Of a DNA stretch of 61,075 nucleotides, positions 1 through 7,329 are shown one piece after another; position 1 is the stretch's first letter, and every line of letters begins with the position of its first letter. Origin of the DNA: Nocardia lijiangensis NBRC 108240 (lineage in GTDB: Bacteria > Actinomycetota > Actinomycetes > Mycobacteriales > Mycobacteriaceae); assembly GCF_001613045.1 (NCBI RefSeq), contig NZ_BDBP01000064.1, positions 1 to 61,075 of the forward strand. Reading direction: 5' to 3'. Position numbers and translations under genes: made by a program. A model generated the notes under the pieces. That model searched no databases. It was not told where the DNA came from and worked only from the letters and a program-made list of their open reading frames with translations.

Positions 1-1
1 G

Positions 2-88
2 GCCGCGGCGCTCGCCGAGCTGCCGTGCTTCCCCGGTCGCGACGAGCTCGCCGACCTGGCAGGCCGAACCCTGAGCCGGTCGCGATGA
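2..88 (+). CDS. Polyprenyl synthetase family protein, C-terminal end (partial)
   Basis: Only the last 28 codons are present, ending at the TGA at 86-88. The visible tail (ALAELPCFPGRDELADLA, ending in Arg-Ser-Arg) has the form of the C-terminal helix of trans-isoprenyl diphosphate synthases, where an alanine/leucine-rich helix with a central LP is followed by a final basic segment. The downstream protein ends with a similar segment (ALARLPECPSRASL). Its stop overlaps the next start as ATGA (85-88), so the two genes are translationally coupled. Family inferred from a very short piece, so the product length and specificity cannot be judged. Confidence 0.6.
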   Translation, partial: AAALAELPCFPGRDELADLAGRTLSRSR

Positions 89-2283
89 ACGCGCGAAGCG
101 GGTACGACGCGGTGGTGGTCGGCGCGGGACCCGCGGGCAGCGCCGCCGCCTACCATCTCGCGCTCCGGGGCCGCCGGGTCCTGCTGCTCGATGCGCAACG
201 CTTTCCGCGGGACAAAGTGTGCGGTGATGCGTTGACGCAGCGCGCGGTTCGGATCCTCGCCGAGATGGGCGTCCTCGACTCGCTGCCCCCGGCACAGCGC
301 ATGCGAGGAGCGCGAGTGCACATGCGCGGCCGTGGCTGGCGCGATTTCGGATACGACGCCGACCGCGGTGCGGACAGCCACTGCCTCGTCGTGCCGCGCG
401 CCGTGCTCGACGAGACGATCTGCGCCCGCGCCGTGGCGGTCGGCGCCGACCTGTGGGAGGAGGCGGCGGTCACCGCGCCGATCATCGAGGACGGACGGGT
501 CGTCGGGGTGCGGGTGGGCCGTCGCGGCCGCCTCATCGACGTCCGAGCGGCCGCGGTGATCGCGGCCGACGGTGCGCGCTCGCGGCTGGCGCGCGCGGTA
601 GGGCTGCTGCGGGAGGACGACTTCGGCATCGGCATCCGCGGCTATCTGACCGAGCTCGACGGGCTGCTCGACCTGCAAGAGGTCTTCCTGCCGCTCGACG
701 ACGTCGGCGGGCGAGATCTGTTGCCCTCGTACGGCTGGATCAATCCGACCGGCGCGAATCAGGCGAATATCGGCGTCGGGTTGTTCGGTGCGGGCTACGA
801 GCACCGCGCGCAGGACGTGCTGCACAGCTTCGTCACGCGGTTGCGCACGAGCCGAGCGGGTTTCGGCGGTCGATTGCGCGGTGGCTGGGCCGCAGCACCG
901 CTTCGCCTGGACTTCTCCCCCGATCGCTGCGTCGCCGACGGCCTTCTGCTCGTCGGCGACGCAGCGGGCCTGGTGAGCCCGTTCACCGGGGAGGGCATCA
1001 GCTACGCGCTCGAATCCGGACGGACCGCGGCCGAGGTCGTCGACCGTGCGCTGACCTGCGATCCGCTACGTCCCGATCTGCTGGATTACGCACTGCTGCT
1101 GGAACATTCGTACGCCGGATGGCTGGCGGCGGGCCGCAGGTCGGCGCATCGCTACCAATTCGTCTGGCGGGTCCTGGAGAGCACATTCGACAGCGAGCGC
1201 GCACCGTTCGCGTTGTGTCGCCGTGCGATTCTGCTCCCCGAGGGAATCGGCGAACTCCGGACGAATCGCACGATCGACGATGTGGCCGCGCTCATGGCGC
1301 CCGGCGTCGACGTGCGCACCGATCTGCTCGGTGTCGGTGAGCTCATGACCAGCGCCGTCCGCGACGAGTGGCCCTTCCTCGCTCGGCTGGTCACCTCGAG
1401 CCGGGAAGATCCCGGCGTCCCGTTCCGGCCCGCGCTGTTGCTGTTGCTGGCAAGCTGTTTCGGCGACCCCGGCGTGCGCGGGAAGATCGAACTCGGCGCC
1501 GCGATCGAACTCGGCGCATTGGCGGCGCTGGCCCAACTCGGCGTCGAGAACACCTCGACACCGCACTCCAGCTGGGGAAACAGATTCGCCGTTCTGGTCA
1601 GCGATCTGCTGATGGCGAAGTCGTTGGACCTCGCCACGCACGGTGGCCAGCGGGCGCTCGAGCTCATCTCCCGGGCGGTCACCGGAGCGTGCGCAGGCCG
1701 AATCCGCGAGCGGCAGCACGCATTCGACGTGCGGATGACCGAGGACGAGCATCTGTCGCTGGTGGAATTGCAGACCGCGTCCTCGTTCGAGCTGCCGTGC
1801 CTGCTCGGCGCCCACCTGGCCGGAGCGGATCGAGAACATGTCGCGGCTCTCGCGGACTACAGCCGCGCGCTCGGCGTCGCGTTCCGGCTGACCGAGGACA
1901 TGCGAAGGCTCACCCGCGCTGCACAACCGGCGGACGACACCGCGACCGCCGGGCTGCGCGACGGCACGCTGTCGCACTCGGTGCTGGTCGCGCTGCGTCG
2001 CACGCCGGAGGGCCGGTTGGCGAACCTGATAGGCAGGATGACCAGGCAGCCCGGGCCGGTGCGTCGCGAGCGTCTGACGGACGACGATATCGCCGAGGTC
2101 GTCGGGATCATCGAGGAGAGCGGCGCTTTCGACGTGACCCGCACGCTGGCGCGCGAATACGCCGACACAGCGACGGACGCGCTCGCCAGGCTTCCGGAAT
2201 GCCCTTCGCGCGCATCACTTTTCGCGCTGATCGAGTACGCGGTCACGCGACACGTTCCGGATCTTGCGTCCTCCTTCGAGTGA
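85..2283 (+). CDS. Geranylgeranyl-reductase-family flavoprotein fused to a degenerate polyprenyl synthase domain
   Basis: Product of 732 residues with two halves. Residues about 8-405 form an FAD-dependent reductase of the geranylgeranyl reductase/p-hydroxybenzoate hydroxylase fold: dinucleotide motif VVGAGPAGSAAAYH, the DKVCGD motif near residue 39 and the second FAD motif LLVGDAAGLVSPFTGEGI. Residues about 435-732 resemble an isoprenyl diphosphate synthase fold, including SWGNRFAVLVSDLLMAKSLDL, but the first Asp-rich motif (DDxxD with RRG) is missing and the second is GVAFRLTEDMRRL instead of a DDxxD. The domain should not bind Mg-diphosphate catalytically. I chose ATG 85, which overlaps the upstream stop; an in-frame GTG at 25 would run inside the upstream gene. 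Likely role: saturation of an isoprenoid chain supplied by the upstream synthase, with the C-terminal half as a non-catalytic subunit. The role is inferred. Confidence 0.75.
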   Translation: MNARSGYDAVVVGAGPAGSAAAYHLALRGRRVLLLDAQRFPRDKVCGDALTQRAVRILAEMGVLDSLPPAQRMRGARVHMRGRGWRDFGYDADRGADSHCLVVPRAVLDETICARAVAVGADLWEEAAVTAPIIEDGRVVGVRVGRRGRLIDVRAAAVIAADGARSRLARAVGLLREDDFGIGIRGYLTELDGLLDLQEVFLPLDDVGGRDLLPSYGWINPTGANQANIGVGLFGAGYEHRAQDVLHSFVTRLRTSRAGFGGRLRGGWAAAPLRLDFSPDRCVADGLLLVGDAAGLVSPFTGEGISYALESGRTAAEVVDRALTCDPLRPDLLDYALLLEHSYAGWLAAGRRSAHRYQFVWRVLESTFDSERAPFALCRRAILLPEGIGELRTNRTIDDVAALMAPGVDVRTDLLGVGELMTSAVRDEWPFLARLVTSSREDPGVPFRPALLLLLASCFGDPGVRGKIELGAAIELGALAALAQLGVENTSTPHSSWGNRFAVLVSDLLMAKSLDLATHGGQRALELISRAVTGACAGRIRERQHAFDVRMTEDEHLSLVELQTASSFELPCLLGAHLAGADREHVAALADYSRALGVAFRLTEDMRRLTRAAQPADDTATAGLRDGTLSHSVLVALRRTPEGRLANLIGRMTRQPGPVRRERLTDDDIAEVVGIIEESGAFDVTRTLAREYADTATDALARLPECPSRASLFALIEYAVTRHVPDLASSFE

Positions 2284-2320
2284 ATTCCCCCAACTCTGAT
2301 ACCGAAGGGGCTCATACCGC

Positions 2321-2337
2321 CAGTAACCATGTTACTG
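2321..2337. promoter_or_regulatory. 17-bp palindrome CAGTAACCATGTTACTG upstream of lipase gene
   Basis: Perfect 7-bp inverted repeat (CAGTAAC/GTTACTG) with a 3-bp centre, about 100 bp before the lipase start. Size and symmetry fit a TetR-type operator. Similar GTAAC-centred dyads lie at 22119-22134 and 25657-25673. The AAC-N3-GTT spacing differs from the KstR consensus (AAC-N2-GTT). The regulator is unknown. Confidence 0.5.
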
Positions 2338-2439
2338 TACTGCCGGTCGCGGCTGTGACGGGTGTCATGTCCCCGGAAACAGTGCGATGAAGGGCACTCC
2401 GGCGACGGCGCCGGGGGTGGAATTTCACGGAGAGTATCG

Positions 2440-3780
2440 ATGCTTCGACAGCATGAAGGACGTTCGCGGTGTGGGTCGCTACCGCGGGCCGGTCGGATGG
2501 CGGCGGCGGTGGCCGTGGCGTGCGCTACCGCGGTGGCCGGGGTGGGAATTCATACGCGGGAGGCCGTCGCCGACCCGGTGAGCGCCTTCTACACTCCGCC
2601 CGACCGGATTCCGTCCGAGCGGGGCACTGTCGTCAAGACCCAGCCGATGCCCCTGTTCGCCACGGCGCCCAGCGACAAGGGCTGGCCGGGCCAGGCGCAG
2701 CACGTCATGTACACGACACAGCTGCATGACGGGTCCCCGGTCGCGGTGACCGGAACGTTCATCGATGCGACCGGCCCCTGGCTTGGCTCGGGTCCGCGCC
2801 CGACGGTGGTCATCGGGCCGGGCACCTCGGGCCAGGCCGACCGCTGCGCGATGTCGGTGGCGTTCTCGACCGGGATGGCATTGTTCGCCGAGCCCGAGCC
2901 GGGCCTGTCGGCGAACCAGGAGCTGCCGTCGTCGGCGGTGTGGAGCCGCTTGGGCGCTCGGGTCCTGGTCACCGACTACATCGGCCTGGGAACACCGGGC
3001 ATCCACACCTTCGCCAACCGCATCGAAGGCGCGCACGCCATGCTCGACGGCGCTCGCGCGGCCAACCACCTGGCCGGCGTCGGAGCCGAAACCCCCGTGG
3101 TGTTCTGGGGCTACTCGCAAGGCGGCGGCGCGGCCGCAGCCGCCGCGGAGATGCAGCCGGACTACGCACCGGAACTGAACCTCAAGGGCACCTGGGCGGG
3201 CGGCCCGGTCGCGGATCTGGCCAAGATCCTCGAACGCATCGACGGCGCGCTGATCGGCGGCACCATCGGATTCGCCATCAACGGCATGCTCGCCCGCTAC
3301 CCCGAGCTACGCGCGGCGGTCGACCGGGTGACCAGCCCCGACGGACGCGCCATGCTGGACACGCTGAGCGGCGCGTGCGTCGCCGACATCATCACCAAGC
3401 ATCCGTTCCTGAAGACCAGCTCGATGACCATCGACGGCCGTTCGCTCACCGAACATCTGCACGCGATTCCCGAGGCGGCGCCCGCGCTGGCCGAGCTTCG
3501 GGTGGGAACTCTGACCCCGGCCACGCCGGTCTTGATCACCAGCGGACTCAACGACGACACCGTTCCCTACAACCAGGCCAGGCAACTCGCCGAGGACTGG
3601 TGCGCCAAGGGCGCCACGGTCACCTTCCGCACCAACGACCTGCCGCCGATTCTGCCCGGCGCCACCCTGCCCAACCACTTCGGGCCGGAGATCATCGACG
3701 GCTTCGGGCCGGACAACGCGATCACCTATCTGCTGGATCGCCTCGCGGACAAACCGGTTTCCGGCTGCACCGTCGACTGA
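2440..3780 (+). CDS. Secreted lipase, secretory-lipase (LIP) family
   Basis: 446-residue alpha/beta hydrolase with an N-terminal export signal: an Arg-rich start, then the hydrophobic stretch AAAVAVACATAVAGVG and an AVADP cleavage-like region. The nucleophile motif GYSQG places the serine at about residue 226; the acid/base residues are likely in LITSGLNDDTVPYNQA and NHFG near the C-terminus. The fold matches the Candida-type secretory lipase family (PF03583) common in Nocardia and Mycobacterium, which hydrolyses acylglycerols and related esters outside the cell. I chose ATG 2440 because ACGGAGAG stands just upstream; the frame is open from 2362. It precedes cholesterol oxidase on the same strand, so sterol ester hydrolysis is an attractive but unproven role. 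Confidence 0.85.
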   Translation: MLRQHEGRSRCGSLPRAGRMAAAVAVACATAVAGVGIHTREAVADPVSAFYTPPDRIPSERGTVVKTQPMPLFATAPSDKGWPGQAQHVMYTTQLHDGSPVAVTGTFIDATGPWLGSGPRPTVVIGPGTSGQADRCAMSVAFSTGMALFAEPEPGLSANQELPSSAVWSRLGARVLVTDYIGLGTPGIHTFANRIEGAHAMLDGARAANHLAGVGAETPVVFWGYSQGGGAAAAAAEMQPDYAPELNLKGTWAGGPVADLAKILERIDGALIGGTIGFAINGMLARYPELRAAVDRVTSPDGRAMLDTLSGACVADIITKHPFLKTSSMTIDGRSLTEHLHAIPEAAPALAELRVGTLTPATPVLITSGLNDDTVPYNQARQLAEDWCAKGATVTFRTNDLPPILPGATLPNHFGPEIIDGFGPDNAITYLLDRLADKPVSGCTVD

Positions 3781-3785
3781 ATTCC

Positions 3786-3811
3786 CGTGCGCCGCAACGG
3801 TGCGGCGCACG
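3786..3811 (+). terminator. Hairpin terminator after lipase gene
   Basis: Inverted repeat CGTGCGCCGC / GCGGCGCACG (10-bp stem) with a 6-base loop, starting 6 bases after the stop codon. No T-tract follows, as is common for actinobacterial terminators. It separates the lipase and cholesterol oxidase genes, although some read-through is possible. Confidence 0.6.
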
Positions 3812-3867
3812 TCGAGGGGCGCTGAACCGCTCGGGTTCGCGCCCATGAACACCCCGAAGGTCCTGTC

Positions 3868-5463
3868 ATGACAGCAATTTCGCGCCGGTCGATGCTGACC
3901 GGCGCCGCCGCAGCAGGCGCCGTGCTCCTCGGCGTCCGTTCGAACGGTGTGCCCGCTCCGGTCGCCGCGCGGGTCAACAGCGTTCCGCTCACCTACGAAG
4001 AACATCGCGTCGTGGTGGTCGGCTCCGGTTTCGGCGGCGGAGTCAGCGCGCTGCGCCTAGCGCAAGCCGGGGTGCCGGTGACGGTGCTCGAGCGCGGAGT
4101 GCGCTGGCCCACCGGGCCGAACGCGGAAACGTTCCCCCGCGCCTCGGCGCCGGACAAGCGGCTGCTGTGGTGCAGGTCGAGCCCCAACCTGTTCGGCAGG
4201 CCATTGGTGTTCGAGCCCTACACCGGCCTGGTGGAGGCGGTGCCGGGCGTGAACATGACGGCCCTGTGCGCCGCGGGCGTCGGCGGCGGGTCACTGGTCT
4301 ACCAGGGCATGTCGCTGCAACCCGCGGAGCATGTGTTCGACGCGCATTTCCCGCAGGGCCTGGACTGGGCGACCATGAACCGGGTGCACTACCCGCGCGT
4401 GGCGAAGATGCTCGGGCTGACCGAAGCCCCGGACGAACTGATCGCGACCGAGAACTACCGGGCGGCACGGGTTTTCGCCGACCGGGTGCGCGCGGCCGGA
4501 ATGCCGCTGTCGAAGATCCCGATGCCGATCGACTGGGATTTCGCGCTGGCCGAATTACGCGGGGAGATGAAGGCGTCCTACACCAACGGCGACGGCGCGA
4601 TGGGTGTCAACAACGGCGGCAAGCATTCCGTCGACGTCACCTACATCGCCGCCGCCGAAGCCACCGGGTTGGTGCGGGTGCAGACACTGCACGAGGTGAC
4701 CGACGTCGAACGCGCACCCGGCGGACGGTGGATCGTGCACGTGCAACGCCTGGACACCACCGGCGCCGTGGTCGAACACAAGGTCCTCACCACCGGCGCG
4801 TTGATCCTGGCCGCGGGGAGTATGAACACCACTCGACTGTTGATGCGAGCAGGCGCCAAGGGGCTGATTCCGGATCTGCCCGACGGCGTCGGCCGAGGCT
4901 GGGGCACCAACGCCGATCGCATCTACGTCTGGAGCGATCCCGCCGCGGGATTCGGTGCGCCACAAGGTGGACCGGTGATCTACGGCAGTAAGAACTGGGA
5001 CGACCCGCGGTCCGCCTACACCGTGATCCAAGCGTCGATCCCGCCGCTTTCGCTCGATGTCGGCAGCACGATGATGGTCGGTTACGGCGTCAGCGACGGC
5101 CGCGGCGCGTTCACCTACGACGCGGCACGCGACGATGCGATTCTGCACTGGCCGGAGCACGGGGATCGCGACATCCAGGACGACCACATCGGCCCCGCGG
5201 TCCACAAGATCGCCGGGCCCGACGGCGTGCTGCTGGACACCAACGCCCTGTTCCCCTCGACGTGGCACCCCCTGGGTGGGGCGAGCATGGGTGCGGTGTG
5301 CGACCTGGACGGCCGGGTTCACGGCCATCCGGGTCTCTATGTACTCGACGGTGCGCTGATGCCGGGCAACACCGCCGCCTGTAATCCTTCGATGACCATC
5401 GCGGCGGTCGCCGAACGGGCGTTGGACAACCTCGTCGCCCGCGACGTGGGCACGCGCATCTGA
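3868..5463 (+). CDS. Secreted cholesterol oxidase (GMC oxidoreductase, class I type)
   Basis: 531-residue flavoenzyme of the GMC family, close in layout to Streptomyces ChoA and Rhodococcus ChoE: oxidises cholesterol to 5-cholestenone (then isomerises to 4-cholestenone) using O2 and non-covalent FAD. The N-terminus SRRSMLTGAAAAGAVLL is a Tat-type signal, as expected for a protein exported with its cofactor. Residues 48-62 (VVVGSGFGGGVSALR) are the FAD beta-alpha-beta motif. The active-site pair corresponds to His467 in TWHPLGG and Asn506 in ACNPSMTIAA; the C-terminal GLYVLDGALMPGNTAACNP block is typical of the family. A GAAGGT ribosome-binding site precedes ATG 3868. Neighbours are a secreted lipase and a TetR regulator on the same strand, consistent with extracellular sterol use. 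Confidence 0.9.
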   Translation: MTAISRRSMLTGAAAAGAVLLGVRSNGVPAPVAARVNSVPLTYEEHRVVVVGSGFGGGVSALRLAQAGVPVTVLERGVRWPTGPNAETFPRASAPDKRLLWCRSSPNLFGRPLVFEPYTGLVEAVPGVNMTALCAAGVGGGSLVYQGMSLQPAEHVFDAHFPQGLDWATMNRVHYPRVAKMLGLTEAPDELIATENYRAARVFADRVRAAGMPLSKIPMPIDWDFALAELRGEMKASYTNGDGAMGVNNGGKHSVDVTYIAAAEATGLVRVQTLHEVTDVERAPGGRWIVHVQRLDTTGAVVEHKVLTTGALILAAGSMNTTRLLMRAGAKGLIPDLPDGVGRGWGTNADRIYVWSDPAAGFGAPQGGPVIYGSKNWDDPRSAYTVIQASIPPLSLDVGSTMMVGYGVSDGRGAFTYDAARDDAILHWPEHGDRDIQDDHIGPAVHKIAGPDGVLLDTNALFPSTWHPLGGASMGAVCDLDGRVHGHPGLYVLDGALMPGNTAACNPSMTIAAVAERALDNLVARDVGTRI

Positions 5464-5473
5464 CGGGATGCGT

Positions 5474-5508
5474 CGGTGCCGCCGCACAGGAGGGGGGCGG
5501 CGGCACCG
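5474..5508 (+). terminator. Hairpin terminator after cholesterol oxidase
   Basis: Strong inverted repeat, CGGTGCCGCCGC paired with GCGGCGGCACCG (12 bp), loop of 11 bases, beginning 10 bases after the stop. It lies directly before the TetR-family gene, which therefore probably has its own promoter or depends on read-through. Confidence 0.65.
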
Positions 5509-5520
5509 GCGTAGTCGCCG

Positions 5521-6264
5521 ATGCCGGGGCGCACCGGTGCGCTGGACTACCGTAGCGAGGTGCCCAGGACAGGCGAAAGCGATACGGCAAGCAAGATCAT
5601 CGACACCGTGTTGTCGCTGCTCGACTCCGACGGCTACGACGCGGTCCAGTTGCGCGCTGTCGCGAAGCAGGCGCATGTCTCGCTGGCCACGGTCTACAAG
5701 CTGTATCCCACCCGGGACGAGCTGATCCTCGCCGCGGTCGAACAGTGGATGGCCGCCAACATTTACACCGAACTTGTGCCGTCGCGCGAGAACGAGTCGC
5801 TGGCAGGCGGTCTCGTCCGGTTGGTCCGGTACGTGTTCGAGCCGTGGGAGCGCAACCCTCGCATGCTGGAGGCCTACTACCGCGCACGGTCCGGACCCGG
5901 TGGGCAGCGCCTGGACACCCAGGGCTTCAACGCGGTCCTGCCCGCCGCGGGCACCCTCTTCGCGGGTATCGACACCGACTACATCGCCGACGTCGGGCTC
6001 GTGCTGAGCAATATGGTCTACGCCCTCGTCGGCCGTTTCGCGAACGCGGACCTCGCGATCACCGAGATCCTCCCGGCACTCGAACGCACGATCGTCCGGC
6101 TGACCGGGAACAACGAACCACTCGCGGCCGGTCGGCCACTGACGCCCGACACACCACCCTTCGCCTGGAGCGAGTCGATCGTCTCGCCCTACTCCCCCGG
6201 CCCTGACACCGACGAGCCCTCACCGCACGACACCGCTGCTACGACGGATCAACCATCGTCGTAG
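5521..6264 (+). CDS. TetR/AcrR family transcriptional regulator
   Basis: 247-residue regulator. Residues about 20-75 hold the helix-turn-helix (IIDTVLSLLDSDGYDAVQLRAVAKQAHVSLATVYKLYPTRDELI read in pieces: AVAKQAHVSLATVYKLYPT is the recognition region). The architecture recalls the KstR sterol regulator group, with a C-terminal ligand domain containing ERNPRMLEAYYRAR, and it follows the cholesterol oxidase gene, so a sterol or fatty-acyl ligand is plausible but not shown. The tail after residue 200 is a Pro/Thr/Asp-rich extension without obvious fold. The start is uncertain: ATG 5521 lacks a clear ribosome-binding site and an internal start near residue 20 is possible. Confidence 0.85.
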   Translation: MPGRTGALDYRSEVPRTGESDTASKIIDTVLSLLDSDGYDAVQLRAVAKQAHVSLATVYKLYPTRDELILAAVEQWMAANIYTELVPSRENESLAGGLVRLVRYVFEPWERNPRMLEAYYRARSGPGGQRLDTQGFNAVLPAAGTLFAGIDTDYIADVGLVLSNMVYALVGRFANADLAITEILPALERTIVRLTGNNEPLAAGRPLTPDTPPFAWSESIVSPYSPGPDTDEPSPHDTAATTDQPSS

Positions 6265-6268
6265 CAGC
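6235..6268. terminator. Hairpin spanning the stop codon of the TetR gene
   Basis: Perfect 12-bp inverted repeat GCTGCTACGACG / CGTCGTAGCAGC with a 10-base loop. The right arm contains the TAG stop (6262-6264), so the terminator is built into the coding end. It could also serve the convergent hydrolase gene ending at 6424. Confidence 0.6.
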
Positions 6269-6423
6269 AGCAGCGGGTACCTGTACCTGGAAGACGGCCG
6301 CGCGCCGACGAGTGGCGCGGTGTCGCCATCACGACGAAACCGGACCAGTGGTGCGGGTGCGCAAAGCGTTCCGTTCGAGCGATCTCGGTAGCGGCATCTT
6401 GCGGGCTCATGGCCGAGCGCGGA

Positions 6424-7329
6424 TCAGCCGGCGAGTGCGTCGTGGATCAGCTTCGCGACGCCGGGATCGTCGAGGTATCCGGCGATGCCGTGCCGGTTGG
6501 TGGTGTGGTTTCGGATGTCGGTGCGATTCTCGATCGACGGCTCGTCCGGATTCAGCGGGAAGTGCTGCGGCGTCAGCGGATACAGCGCCACCACGTCGCG
6601 ATCGTCCATCGCGTTGTGCCAGCGGCCGACGCAGTCGGGGCAGTGCGTGGTCGCAAAGTTCTTCAGCGACTTGCGAATCTCGGTCACGGCGAGTGGCGAT
6701 CCCACCGTCACGAACAGCGGAACGTTCCAGTCCCGCAGGTGCCCTTCGGTCCTCAGCAGTTTGTACGCGACGATGCTGCCGAGCGAGTGGGCCACCACGA
6801 CGGTCTCGATCCCGGGCTTGATGGCTTGGGCGATGCCGGACTCGATCTTCTCGCGGATCGCCGCGTTCCGAAGGTACTGGTAGACATCGACAGTGGCGAG
6901 CGCGATCCCTGCCCCGCTGCCCAACGGAACGTTTCGGTCGATGGCACGAATGATCGCCTGAAACCACTCCCAATTGGCCGGGCCTTTGTCGATGGCCTCC
7001 TGGCCCGCCGCGGCCGCCAGCTGTTCCCGCGTGATGCCATTGCGCACGCGGATTTCCTCCAGCACCGCCCTGATGAAGCGCTTCTCGTCGTCGTCGGTGT
7101 CCTCGCCGCGGACGACGACCTCGGCAGCGTCTTCGTCAGGTTTGCCTCCGACCAAGTCGGAGAGGGTGTCTCCGTAGTACGGAAACCGCACGTCCTGCTC
7201 CGCGATCGGCAGGCTCAGGTTGTTCTTCTCCAGGCCTTTCGCGAGCGCGTCCAACCATTCGGCCTTGAGCGCGACGGAGTCCTTGCGTTCTTGGGCTCGT
7301 CCATGGATCAGCACCAGCTGTCGAGTCAT
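6424..7329 (-). CDS. Alpha/beta hydrolase (lipase-like) coupled to a caspase-like protease
   Basis: 301-residue serine hydrolase. It opens with a QLVLIHGRAQ segment typical of the first beta-strand and oxyanion region; the nucleophile elbow is VVVAHSLGSIVAYKLL with Ser182. A C-terminal NRHGIAGYLDDP segment probably supplies the catalytic histidine. It has no signal peptide, so it acts in the cytoplasm or on the inner face of the membrane. Its ATG overlaps the stop of the upstream caspase-like gene (ATGA, 7326-7329) with GGGGAG inside that gene as ribosome-binding site, so the two are made together. The substrate is not recognisable; the family includes phospholipases and esterases. The partnership suggests a protease-activated effector (inference). 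Confidence 0.75.
   Translation of the reverse strand: MTRQLVLIHGRAQERKDSVALKAEWLDALAKGLEKNNLSLPIAEQDVRFPYYGDTLSDLVGGKPDEDAAEVVVRGEDTDDDEKRFIRAVLEEIRVRNGITREQLAAAAGQEAIDKGPANWEWFQAIIRAIDRNVPLGSGAGIALATVDVYQYLRNAAIREKIESGIAQAIKPGIETVVVAHSLGSIVAYKLLRTEGHLRDWNVPLFVTVGSPLAVTEIRKSLKNFATTHCPDCVGRWHNAMDDRDVVALYPLTPQHFPLNPDEPSIENRTDIRNHTTNRHGIAGYLDDPGVAKLIHDALAG

Noticed and set aside
2321..2337. KstR box for cholesterol regulation
   Set aside because: The dyad has AAC-CAT-GTT with a 3-base centre; the KstR consensus has 2 bases between AAC and GTT.
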